Source of the DNA: Bacteroidales bacterium
GTDB taxonomy: Bacteria; Bacteroidota; Bacteroidia; Bacteroidales; JAADJA01
Direction of reading: 5' to 3'
Assembly (NCBI GenBank): GCA_030596605.1
Contig: JAUVJI010000008.1
Coordinates: 1-56,990, forward strand
DNA: 56,990 bases
The notes under the pieces are model-generated. The model was not told where the DNA came from, did no database searches, and was given only the letters and a program-made list of their open reading frames with translations. Each line of letters begins with the position of its first letter. The first letter of the stretch is position 1. Shown in pieces: positions 33,755-42,657 of the stretch. The translations under genes and the position numbers were made by a program.

Positions 33755-34561
33755 TCATTGTTTTCTTTTTAAAATAATTTTTACTTCACTCTTGGTTCCA
33801 GGATAAACTTTATCTTCCCAAATATAAAATTCTACCTTATAAGCAGTAAGGATTTGCTCATCCCGTTGTTTATCGGCTGGTATTTCTAATGAAAATCTGC
33901 CTGATTCATTAGTTATTACAGAAACATCACCAATACTTACTTTTACACCCTGCAAAAAATTGCTATTTTCATCCCGGACTGATCCGCCCACGCAGCACAG
34001 GCTGTTATCCCTCTCAATAACACAAATACTACTTTTACCCTGTAATAAAATTTCAGTAGATTTTTTGCCGTTTACGAATTGCCAACCTTCTATTTCCAAT
34101 TGAAGGATCAGACTACTATCATTCAAAAAAAAGGGAATTTGTTTAAAGGTACCACTTCCTTTCTCATCTATGGCTTCGGTTCTTTTATCATTTTCTATTT
34201 TAAGTAATAGAATTCCTGAATTTTTAATGACTGAATTACCAGTGGAGTCTTCTAAAAATACAGTAAAGTCAAATGGCTGATTGCAGCGATCCTCTGTTAA
34301 TATTTTTCCAGGATTAAAAATATAGACAAAGGCAAAAACTGCTATAGCTCCTCCTGCACTGACAACTTTTGCATAATCAAACTTGAAGAATCCTGGGATA
34401 ACTGATGCAAAGCCTGCGGCAGCTATTGATAAAACCATGCGAAAAACAAAGAACTGAGAAGTTGTTGGACATGGAAAAAATAAAATTAAAAAAAGAATAA
34501 TCATTATAAATACAATACCAACTATTGCAGGAAACATTAAATTAGGAGACTTTTTGTTCAT
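33755..34561 (-). CDS. Membrane protein with C-terminal carboxypeptidase-regulatory-like domain
   Basis: This 268-residue protein has three predicted membrane segments (about 10-33, 37-60 and 66-84). The second and third carry a characteristic MVLSIAAAGFASVIPGFF ... AGGAIAVFAFVYIFNPG pattern. Two beta domains follow: the first (about 95-190) is not one I recognise, and the second (about 195-268; GGSVRDENSNFLQGVKVS, NESGRFSLEIP) is CarboxypepD_reg-like, the same fold as the N-termini of the two TPR proteins. Three segments would put the beta domains in the periplasm with the exported TPR proteins. It is the first gene of the module. I infer a membrane anchor for a periplasmic complex. Confidence 0.8.
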   Translation of the reverse strand: MNKKSPNLMFPAIVGIVFIMIILFLILFFPCPTTSQFFVFRMVLSIAAAGFASVIPGFFKFDYAKVVSAGGAIAVFAFVYIFNPGKILTEDRCNQPFDFTVFLEDSTGNSVIKNSGILLLKIENDKRTEAIDEKGSGTFKQIPFFLNDSSLILQLEIEGWQFVNGKKSTEILLQGKSSICVIERDNSLCCVGGSVRDENSNFLQGVKVSIGDVSVITNESGRFSLEIPADKQRDEQILTAYKVEFYIWEDKVYPGTKSEVKIILKRKQ

Positions 34562-34734
34562 AGCTTAAAAATTAATGCTGATAAAAGGAGAAATATAAAG
34601 ATAATTTTCTTAAGTATAACAAGCTATCTAAGTAAAATACCAGATTTATATTGTATATACCGGCATTGGAAATGACGGATGCGAATAAACTGCCAAGAAT
34701 GCTTTCAATCATTAAGTTTGGTTTTAATATGTTT

Positions 34735-37700
34735 CTATTTTATACTTTCTTCAACTATCCCAATCTCCTCCTCCGTCAATCCATAAAGCTCATAAACCGA
34801 TTCCTCAATTTGCTTTTCTAATTCTTTGGTGTCTTGGTTTTGTTTCTTGGCTGATAGAATTTTATCAACCACACCAACTATTTTGTTTTCCTGAGATTCA
34901 GAAGGAACAAAAATTGGAATTTTATCAAGAAATACTTTTTGAATCATATAACCGCCTGTGTCAAGTTTGGTAACATATTCCTGAATGAGCCAACGTCCTA
35001 CTGAAGAATTTAAAAAGCCCAACAAATATTTGAGATGTTGTCCAACACCAATGAACACGGTCTTGTCGGTGTATGTTCCATTCTTGTCGTAGCCGAAACG
35101 AGGGAAATTTTGTGTGTCCGATTTGTGAACCCTCATTGTTTCAGCCCAAACTAATTTTTCCTTTTTAAATTCAGGGTCATAGGCACAGTTTCTGAGGTTT
35201 GTCCAGTGTGTTCCCTGGTCTTCACGTTTCTTTAATCCTGCTTCAAACTTTTCTAAATACTCGTAAATTGTCGGGTAATCTTCTTCTACAATTACTCTAT
35301 TTACTCTAACCTGATGTCCTTTGCTATGTTCTATTCGATTAGCAATGTGCCAATCTTTTGTATTGTCTGACTTGTATCTGAATTTATTTTTCCCAAATTT
35401 TTCTATGTGCTTTTCAGCATCTTTTATGTTGTCGGCGTAACCATTGTAGGTGTTTATCAAATAGAGGTTGGCAAAACTATAACCATATCTTTCAATATCT
35501 CTTCCTTTTAGAATTGGAACAATAATTTCTGCGCTCTTATGATCTTTGTAAATCAGTTCATCCTTTGTTTTCTCATCAATTTGGTAAGCATTATTGAAGC
35601 CTGATTTAATTCCATAATTAACTTTTAAATCCCATAGTTCTAATTTTTTGCCAAGCGTTTCAAACTTGTTTTTTAAGGTATTGCTTGTTTGAGATTTTAC
35701 GCTCCAATATTCGCTGCCCTCAAATTTTAGTTTTATGGAATTGCACTGTGAGTAATCCGATAGATTTTCAATTTTAAAATCTTTACCGGCAACTGCTCCA
35801 AGGAAAGTATATTCATTTGATTGTTTTGAAACCGATAAAATGTTGGTATCAACATTGGCATTTTCAAAAACCTGATACCAGCTAAAATCAAATAAATAAT
35901 AGGGTTGAGTGTGAATTGAAAAGTATTGTCTAATCTGTTGTCCGTAAGTTGATCGCATCCATTTGTTTGAAGTAATGAATGACAGATAACGGCTGTCTGC
36001 AATTATTTTACAAGCTAATTCATAAAACAAACAGTAAATGTCACCTGTTGTGTTGAATGCTTCATATTGACCTGCGTAGTATGAATTGTTCGGGTCTTTA
36101 GATAAAGTGAAGTAGGGCGGGTTTCCAATCACTACATCAAAACCAATAAAATTGCCCTTTTCATCCAGTACTTCCGGAAATTCAAATCTCCATTCAAAAG
36201 CATTGATATAGATTTTGTTGTTTTTTACATCTTCAATCTCTGTTTTCAGCTTGTCAATAGCTTTCTGTAGCTTCTCTTTCTTATTATTCTGTTCTGCTTT
36301 TTGTCGTTTTGTCAATTCCACTTCGATCAACCTATTGGCCATAAAACTGTCGAAAAATTCGCCTTCCAATTTATTCAGCCTTTTTACTTTAGGATCGGTA
36401 CGGCCTATTTCGATCTGGAGGTCATTCTTGATCGATTCAATCAATTGTTTCATTTCCTTTTTAACAACTGGAGAGGGTGCTTCTCTATAGGATTGTACGG
36501 CCAATCGGTAGGTTTCAATATTCCATTTGCTTTTATTCAATGCCTGACTTATATCTGCATCCAGGCTAAACCGGCTGATAAGTGAATTCCCACATTTAAT
36601 ATTAATATCAATGTTTGGCAGTATTTCAAGATCGTTATAATTGTCAGGTTTATAATAAGTATTTTTAAGTAGCTCAATCCAGAGCCTCAAACGACAAATC
36701 AAAACCGATTTCGGATTAATATCTACTCCAAACAAACATCCTTCAATAATATCCTGCTTTTCATGAAACAGTGTTTCCTGCATTCTTTGGAAGTGCGCTG
36801 GTGGCTTTTCATCCTGGCCCAGGTGATATTCAAAAGGTTCATTAGTACTTTTATGAATCACTATTAATTCATCATTATCAACGGTAACTGTAAATTCCAA
36901 AGGAATTCCCTTTTTGTCAGCCAGGATATTCAATTCACTTTTAATGGCTATTATTTCATTCAACGAAGAAACCAGGAAGTGACCGGACCCCACAGCGGGA
37001 TCACAAATTTTCAGGGAATTAATATGTTTGTTAAACCGCAATATATCTTCCGGTTTAAAGTACCGGGCACAATATGCCTTTACGTCTTCAAATTTTTCTA
37101 TGTCGGGATTTTCCAGTTCTTTAAACTTCTGTGCAACAGCCCTTCGAATGGTTTCACGACACATATACATGGTGATGAATCCGGGAGTAAAAAAAGAACC
37201 ATCCTTGTATCCATTGATCTTTTCAAATATCAATCCAAGTACAGAAGCATTGATAATGGTTTTATTTTCTTCCTGTATGGTAGCACTGCTTTCACTGGAA
37301 AAGTCATAGGATTCCAGGAATTCAAAAAGGTATTGCAAAGTGTTTTTTTCTCCTGAGATCCGCTTTCCTTTGTTATCTTTAAGCACAGTATGATTATATA
37401 CTGATAAATTCAATCGACCTTTTAATGCGGTTATATGAAGTGCATTTTTCTCCAAACCACTAATTTCAAACAATGAGCTATTCAGATAAGGGATTTTACC
37501 AAATTTGTCATTTACCGAAGTTGATCGATCTTCCATCTTAACTGCCAGTACTTCGAAAAACAATTCAGCCAATTCATCAAAATCCTGGATAACTTTTGAA
37601 TTAATAAAAGTATATTCAGGGTCACCGTTGTGGTATTTGATTAACTGTCCCTCCAGTAATTTCAGGAATAGAATACGATTGAGCCAGGTGATACATAGTT

Positions 37701-38664
37701 CCAGGGCTACACTATACATTTGCTCCTCTTCGTTTTCGTCATATTGTTCCTGCTTCTCAATTATTTCCAGGTTACCCCTTACCTTTATCTTGTTTAGGGT
37801 ATTTTCAAGCAAACTCCCATCTTCCCTGTTTTCTTCTTTTTTCCGGTAGATCAGTTTTTTGCCCTTTTCAGGTCGTTCTTCCAGCCCTATAATATGAAGC
37901 AGTTCATTATAAAATTCCCGGTTCAGGGTATTGCTATCATTGACAAACGGTTTTTTGAGCAGATGTTCCGGCGATAGGATTTTATAGAGGTTGATCAATT
38001 TTTCATCATTTTCCTTATCTGTATTATCAATTATCTCCTTGAAGCCAGAAAGGTTGAAATAGGTACAACTTAGTTGTTCCAGGTTATTCTCAATATATGG
38101 GCGAGCTATTTCTGAATAATACCAGTCAGTGTTTGGATAAGATAATAAACCATTCTTCCACTTTCCATAATCCTCCCTGAGTTTTTTATCGTTGTAGAAA
38201 AATTTTTCAAAATCGACAGCATCGAAAATGTACCATTCGTAAATATTAGTAGCAATAACGTGTTTTATTTCCTTATTATCACTTAAATACCTTTCCTGCA
38301 TATAGTAATGTAATAGCTCATGGAGAGCTTTGGCATTGGGTCGTTTGCGGGATATCATTTCAGCTTTATTGGATGGTGTTTTAGCTTCAATGATCACAGC
38401 AACGGTATCCTTTGAAGATTTACCGTTATGTATCACCAGATCGGTCCTGCCTTTGGTATTTATTTCATACTGGTTTTTATAATAGGTATCTTTCAGAAAG
38501 TCTGATACAATGTTTTTTAGGTTTTCCTCATATTCCTTCTCATCAATCCGGTCAAACATTATTTTCAAGTTGGCCTTGAATTTTTCAATCTGTTCTCGTT
38601 TCAGGCTTTGCTTTAAGTAAGCGTTGTTCAGGTCTTGTTCAATTGTGCGAAGATTCAGTTTCAT
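34735..38664 (-). CDS. Type IIG restriction-modification enzyme (Eco57I class)
   Basis: This single 1309-residue polypeptide combines cutting and methylation. The PD-(D/E)xK nuclease has Asp75 and Glu93-x-Lys95 (RTDLVIHN, IIEAKTP). The N6-adenine methyltransferase has SAM-binding DPAVGSGHF (about 555-563) and catalytic NPPY (848-851). A C-terminal TaqI-like target-recognition region follows (about 1020-1290). ATG 38664 is preferred to the frame start, which would add an unusual leader. No separate S or R gene is near, as expected for type IIG. The cognate site cannot be read from sequence. It shares a divergent promoter region with a Fic gene and lies in the accessory block. Confidence 0.9.
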   Translation of the reverse strand: MKLNLRTIEQDLNNAYLKQSLKREQIEKFKANLKIMFDRIDEKEYEENLKNIVSDFLKDTYYKNQYEINTKGRTDLVIHNGKSSKDTVAVIIEAKTPSNKAEMISRKRPNAKALHELLHYYMQERYLSDNKEIKHVIATNIYEWYIFDAVDFEKFFYNDKKLREDYGKWKNGLLSYPNTDWYYSEIARPYIENNLEQLSCTYFNLSGFKEIIDNTDKENDEKLINLYKILSPEHLLKKPFVNDSNTLNREFYNELLHIIGLEERPEKGKKLIYRKKEENREDGSLLENTLNKIKVRGNLEIIEKQEQYDENEEEQMYSVALELCITWLNRILFLKLLEGQLIKYHNGDPEYTFINSKVIQDFDELAELFFEVLAVKMEDRSTSVNDKFGKIPYLNSSLFEISGLEKNALHITALKGRLNLSVYNHTVLKDNKGKRISGEKNTLQYLFEFLESYDFSSESSATIQEENKTIINASVLGLIFEKINGYKDGSFFTPGFITMYMCRETIRRAVAQKFKELENPDIEKFEDVKAYCARYFKPEDILRFNKHINSLKICDPAVGSGHFLVSSLNEIIAIKSELNILADKKGIPLEFTVTVDNDELIVIHKSTNEPFEYHLGQDEKPPAHFQRMQETLFHEKQDIIEGCLFGVDINPKSVLICRLRLWIELLKNTYYKPDNYNDLEILPNIDINIKCGNSLISRFSLDADISQALNKSKWNIETYRLAVQSYREAPSPVVKKEMKQLIESIKNDLQIEIGRTDPKVKRLNKLEGEFFDSFMANRLIEVELTKRQKAEQNNKKEKLQKAIDKLKTEIEDVKNNKIYINAFEWRFEFPEVLDEKGNFIGFDVVIGNPPYFTLSKDPNNSYYAGQYEAFNTTGDIYCLFYELACKIIADSRYLSFITSNKWMRSTYGQQIRQYFSIHTQPYYLFDFSWYQVFENANVDTNILSVSKQSNEYTFLGAVAGKDFKIENLSDYSQCNSIKLKFEGSEYWSVKSQTSNTLKNKFETLGKKLELWDLKVNYGIKSGFNNAYQIDEKTKDELIYKDHKSAEIIVPILKGRDIERYGYSFANLYLINTYNGYADNIKDAEKHIEKFGKNKFRYKSDNTKDWHIANRIEHSKGHQVRVNRVIVEEDYPTIYEYLEKFEAGLKKREDQGTHWTNLRNCAYDPEFKKEKLVWAETMRVHKSDTQNFPRFGYDKNGTYTDKTVFIGVGQHLKYLLGFLNSSVGRWLIQEYVTKLDTGGYMIQKVFLDKIPIFVPSESQENKIVGVVDKILSAKKQNQDTKELEKQIEESVYELYGLTEEEIGIVEESIK

Positions 38665-38912
38665 AAGGTTAATATTCCATCTACAAATATAGGTATCCTT
38701 GTAATATCGATTGATAAAAGTAAAAAACATATAAATAACTGCAAAATATATTGTCGAAAGAGGAAAGAATTTAATATTTTTGATTGGTTATTTATGTTAC
38801 ATATTTCGGTGATGTTAAAAGTTTTTTCTAAAGAAACTTAAAATTTGGTTTGATATATTTTAACTTTGCGACTTAAATTAAAATAAGATATTTTATATTT
38901 TAAGTTAAAACG

Positions 38913-40034
38913 ATGAAATTTTTTGCAGGAAAATATATTCAGCAGTATCAGTATAAAAGTTTTCTCCCTTCGAAACTGAGCAGAGGTATTGCCTGGCAAA
39001 CGGAAGAAGTACTGGAACTCTTGTCAGAAGCAAACCGAAAAATAGGGGAGTTAAATGCTTACGCTAGTTTTGTTCCTGATGTGAATTTCTTTATCGAAAT
39101 GCATAAAGTCAAGGAGGCAACCACTTCCAGTAAAATTGAAGGGACTCAAACCAATATTGATGAAGCTTTATTATCGGAGCGGGAGCTCAATCCCAAAAGG
39201 CGTGATGATTGGGAAGAGGTAAGAAACTATATCGCTGCATTAAATAATTCAATCAAACGACTTGATGAGATTCCTTTATCAATGAGGTTGTTACGGGAGG
39301 CACATAAAATTTTGTTGTCAGGAGTTCGAGGTGAAAAGAAACAACCTGGAGAATTCAGGAAAAGCCAAAACTGGATTGGAGGTGCTGATATTAAAAGTGC
39401 AGCTTTTATCCCTCCCCACTATGCTGATGTACTTGATCTGCTAAGTGACCTCGAAAAGTTTTGGCATTCAAATAAACCTATGCCATATCTGATACGCATT
39501 GCTATCAGTCATTATCAGTTTGAAACCATTCATCCTTTTTTAGATGGAAATGGTAGGATTGGTAGATTACTCATTGTTTTACAACTCATCAATTACTCGC
39601 TTTTGGATAAGCCGGTACTGTACTTATCTGATTTTTTTGAAAAGAACCGGACACAATATTATGATTCCTTAGATAGAGTTAGGATTTCTAATAGTCTGGA
39701 TCAGTGGTTAAGGTTTTTTCTAACAGGAATTATTCTGACTTCTGTTAATAGCAAGGAAACTTTTATTCAGATTTGTGATTTACGTGAAAAATATGGAGTA
39801 CGGGTTTTAGAACTTGGCAAACGGTCGAAACTGGCCCAATCTTTAATTACAATGTTATATTCCAATCCGGTGATTTCACCACGTGAAGCAGAAAATAAAC
39901 TGGGCGTAACCCCGGCCACAGCCAACCGATTGTTATCAGAAATGGAAAAGCAGGGAATTTTAAGAGAGAAAACAGGATTTTCGAGAAACAGGCTGTTTGA
40001 ACTTCATGAATATTTGGATATTTTCAGGCAGTAA
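38913..40034 (+). CDS. Fic-family protein (putative AMP-transferase, class II)
   Basis: This 373-residue protein has a Fic_N domain with an N-terminal inhibitory helix (SSKIEG, residues 72-77, matching S/TxxxEG). The intact catalytic loop HPFLDGNGRIGR has His207. A C-terminal winged helix (about 310-370; VISPREAENKLGVTPATANRLL) follows. Such enzymes usually transfer AMP to a target protein Tyr/Thr/Ser, and the Glu of the helix blocks ATP until relieved. A TAACTTTG (38861-38868) is a possible -7 element. It is divergent from the type IIG gene. Its 3' end sits directly on a truncated flavoprotein gene, which marks the edge of an inserted block. Confidence 0.92.
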   Translation: MKFFAGKYIQQYQYKSFLPSKLSRGIAWQTEEVLELLSEANRKIGELNAYASFVPDVNFFIEMHKVKEATTSSKIEGTQTNIDEALLSERELNPKRRDDWEEVRNYIAALNNSIKRLDEIPLSMRLLREAHKILLSGVRGEKKQPGEFRKSQNWIGGADIKSAAFIPPHYADVLDLLSDLEKFWHSNKPMPYLIRIAISHYQFETIHPFLDGNGRIGRLLIVLQLINYSLLDKPVLYLSDFFEKNRTQYYDSLDRVRISNSLDQWLRFFLTGIILTSVNSKETFIQICDLREKYGVRVLELGKRSKLAQSLITMLYSNPVISPREAENKLGVTPATANRLLSEMEKQGILREKTGFSRNRLFELHEYLDIFRQ

Positions 40035-40042
40035 TTGTTTGT

Positions 40043-40117
40043 TTTACTGAGAATTTCAGCACACATTAATCCGGCTGGTCCTGCTCCAACTATGATGACA
40101 TCATAATGCTTCATCAT
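40043..40117 (-). pseudogene. N-terminal remnant of an FAD-dependent oxidoreductase
   Basis: On the minus strand, ATG at 40117 or 40114 begins MKHYDVIIVGAGPAGLMCAE, the classic first strand and dinucleotide-binding loop of a flavoprotein. After about 25 codons the frame runs into the end of the Fic gene and stops at 40004. Only the 5' end of the gene is left. A join to incoming DNA near 40040 explains it. Confidence 0.85.
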
Positions 40118-40183
40118 TATTAAAATTTGAAAACCACCTTCTTTGATGGTTGGTTATGTTTTGTTAAACATGATAATAATATC

Positions 40184-40244
40184 TGGAATAATGGAATATT
40201 GGAGTTATGGAATCATTCCATTTTTCCAATATTCCACCATTCCA
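40184..40244. repeat. Large hairpin of TGGAATA-type words
   Basis: Two 30-base arms with a single central base: the left arm is built of TGGAATA/TTGGA words and the right arm is its reverse complement, with 25 of 30 positions pairing. It lies in the gap between the flavoprotein stub and the terminator of the sulfotransferase operon. There is no gene inside it. Confidence 0.85.
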
Positions 40245-40259
40245 ATTCTATGGTTTATT

Positions 40260-40283
40260 AAAAAAAAAGCGCCCTAAGGGTGC
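40260..40283 (-). terminator. Terminator of the SCP2/sulfotransferase/DUF1214 operon
   Basis: GCGCCC and GGGTGC pair (one G-U) around a TAA loop (40269-40283), followed on the minus strand by nine T residues. A second, weaker hairpin (CCACC/GGTGG, 40293-40311) lies between it and the gene. Confidence 0.8.
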
Positions 40284-40331
40284 AATTCAAAGCCACCTTC
40301 TTAGAGGGTGGATATTTACTGTGACGGATTC

Positions 40332-41396
40332 TCAATCCGCAAATTGACATAATTCAACCGTTGGTTGTTCAGGTAAATCTTCAGCCAGTAACCAGCGGCA
40401 AAATATGATTGCTTCTTTATAGGCAGCCGTACTGATCCAATTGTCAACATCCATAGGCCGATGGCTCAAATAAACAGTATAGCTTCCATCATCATTTGCT
40501 TTGGCAGTTCCCTTGTTAATACATACCTTATAATTTTTGTAATCCATCGATTGCATCAGGTAATTCCAGGTCTGGATACCCCAGTAGCAGCATTCAGGTG
40601 AAGTAAACCTGATCTTCAAATATTGGTTATCTTCGAGTCTGTAACGGCCAAAACAATAAATATTATCCACCGTACCCCAGCCACCCTGATCTACCTCAAA
40701 ACGGAAAGGTGGAAGAAAGTCATTTAAAGGAAACTCCACAGGCAACGGGGAAATCCAGGTCATTTGTTCAAAAAATGTACTCATCACTTTGATGTGATGA
40801 GCCAGTTCTTCATCACTTAGCGGTTTGGAAATTTCCTGTGATTTTGTATTCTCAATACTCAGGTCACTTTCACGACTGTTAAAACGATCGAAGAAATACT
40901 CCCTTGTAAATAGGGTAACTGCATCCTTATCCAATTTAAACTCATTTTTGCCTTTTGGATTTGATGTTAGTTTTATTTCAAAACTACCGTCTGGCTCAAA
41001 TTCAATATCTGTATGGTTAATATTAAGGATAACCCGGTCGCTTAGTTCACCATTGGGTTCGCCTCCATATAGACAGAATGACAAGTAACAACTATCATAT
41101 CGCCTTCCCTTGATAACATAATCCTGGTCGCTCCTAACCTGCGTAAAATAATATACGGCATCCACATTATCACCTATTACTTTATGATAGGGTGTAGCGA
41201 GTAACATAAAATCCGGATTCAGCGGATCATTGAAAAGATAAAAGTCAATACTCGTTCTCAGCAAGTGAAACAAATGCTGATAACCATCAACCTTCCCTTG
41301 CTCATCAAGGTTTTTATCAGGATCCAGAAAGGTTTTATCCGCATTTTTAATTGTTTCCAGGAACAGTTCTAAAGCCGCTTTACTCTTATATGTCAT
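40332..41396 (-). CDS. DUF1214 domain-containing protein
   Basis: This 354-residue protein has no signal peptide. The C-terminal half (about 225-345) is the DUF1214 beta domain, recognisable by DQGGWGTVDNIYCFGRYRL, CYWGIQTWNYLMQSMDY and YTVYLSHRP. The N-terminal half is mixed alpha/beta and includes DPLNPDFMLLATPYHKVIGDN. The domain is widespread but its activity is unknown. Its start codon overlaps the sulfotransferase stop by one base (TAATG), so it is translationally coupled and last in a three-gene operon, which links it to modification of a lipid-like substrate by inference. Confidence 0.8.
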   Translation of the reverse strand: MTYKSKAALELFLETIKNADKTFLDPDKNLDEQGKVDGYQHLFHLLRTSIDFYLFNDPLNPDFMLLATPYHKVIGDNVDAVYYFTQVRSDQDYVIKGRRYDSCYLSFCLYGGEPNGELSDRVILNINHTDIEFEPDGSFEIKLTSNPKGKNEFKLDKDAVTLFTREYFFDRFNSRESDLSIENTKSQEISKPLSDEELAHHIKVMSTFFEQMTWISPLPVEFPLNDFLPPFRFEVDQGGWGTVDNIYCFGRYRLEDNQYLKIRFTSPECCYWGIQTWNYLMQSMDYKNYKVCINKGTAKANDDGSYTVYLSHRPMDVDNWISTAAYKEAIIFCRWLLAEDLPEQPTVELCQFAD

Positions 41397-42652
41397 TATG
41401 ATTTGTTTTTTAATTTTTCCAAAAAAGCAAGGTAATCACGGTATTGATAATTGATATCTTCTTTGTTTAATCCGAAAGTTTCCAGTGAGTAAACATGTTT
41501 ACCATTTTTATCCTTGGGGTTTTTTTCAAGAAAATTCGAAAATCTTTTTAAAGCTGCATCAGATAATGACCAGTTAAACCGATCATAGATTTTCCTGACA
41601 GTTCCAACCTGATTTTTTACAAAATCTTCGAACTGCAGATCAATGATCTGATCCTCTTTTTGTAAGGATTTACGGCTTTCAATAAACTTTTTAAAGTACA
41701 AACTCCAAAGTTCGGCCTGTTCACGGCCAGTGCGCAAAGGATCTTCTGTGTCGCTGTATAGCGACCGAACCGATGAAATTAAGCTGGCAGTTGAGGCTAC
41801 TACTTCCTCCGGATGCCGGTGCGTCATAATGATACGAGCATCAGGATACACTTCAAATAATTCTGGCAGGCGCATCAAATGAACAGGAGTTTTCAATAAC
41901 CACCTATCCGATTTAACCCCTCCCGATTGAAGGTACTGTAAAAATCGTTTATGAAATTTCATGGTGCCCAACATATCTGACTTGTGAAAAAACCAGTCCA
42001 TATAAGCCGGGACATACAATTGAGCTGAAGGTTGAAAACTATTAAAATCAAACGCCGTAATACCAAGACATTCCTGGGGTGAGTCAGCAGCCATGTAGTG
42101 TTTTTGTAAAAAATCAGGTACCAGTTTAAATAAATGGCCAAACTCTTTGGTCACAGTCTTCAATTGATCGTTGTTTCGAAATGTTTTCGGTGTTGCTGCC
42201 GGATAAGGCAGCAAACACTCCCAGGCCAGTGGCGATCTGTGGGCAGGATCTTCATCCATTAGTGCATGTAGGATGGTAGTTCCGGTACGGGGCATACCAA
42301 TAATAAATACCGGCTCATTGATCTCTTCTTTTTCAATTTGAGGGTTCTTGGTTAGTTCCTGTTCTATTTTGTAGCGTCCATACAAGGTACGTTCCAATAA
42401 AGATTTTACAGCTAAGGCTCCATATGTATTCGGTTTACCTTCCATATTAATCGAACGGACCAACACACGAAGCCCTTCTTCTGCTTGTGGTAATTTACCG
42501 TCAAAATTGGCTTTCCTTTTTGCTTTGGTAATAATAGAATCTGCTTTGATCCTGAACGGATCCAGCCTTACTTTTTTTAAGGCGCCACCAACACCGTTGA
42601 TGATGTTGAGTGTTGAGGTTCGTTGAATACTAATGGAAGGTTGTTTTGCCAC
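41396..42652 (-). CDS. Sulfotransferase family protein
   Basis: This 418-residue enzyme transfers sulfate from PAPS to an alcohol or amine. The 5'-phosphosulfate-binding loop is IIGMPRTGTTILHALMDEDP (about 117-136) and the 3'-phosphate-binding region is MTHRHPEEVVASTASLISSV (about 270-290). It is larger than typical small-molecule sulfotransferases, as often seen in bacterial carbohydrate/lipid sulfotransferase-like proteins. It is the middle gene of an operon: SCP2 upstream (5 bases) and DUF1214 downstream (1-base overlap). The SCP2 partner points to a lipid acceptor, but this is inference. Confidence 0.88.
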   Translation of the reverse strand: MAKQPSISIQRTSTLNIINGVGGALKKVRLDPFRIKADSIITKAKRKANFDGKLPQAEEGLRVLVRSINMEGKPNTYGALAVKSLLERTLYGRYKIEQELTKNPQIEKEEINEPVFIIGMPRTGTTILHALMDEDPAHRSPLAWECLLPYPAATPKTFRNNDQLKTVTKEFGHLFKLVPDFLQKHYMAADSPQECLGITAFDFNSFQPSAQLYVPAYMDWFFHKSDMLGTMKFHKRFLQYLQSGGVKSDRWLLKTPVHLMRLPELFEVYPDARIIMTHRHPEEVVASTASLISSVRSLYSDTEDPLRTGREQAELWSLYFKKFIESRKSLQKEDQIIDLQFEDFVKNQVGTVRKIYDRFNWSLSDAALKRFSNFLEKNPKDKNGKHVYSLETFGLNKEDINYQYRDYLAFLEKLKNKS

Positions 42653-42657
42653 AATAA

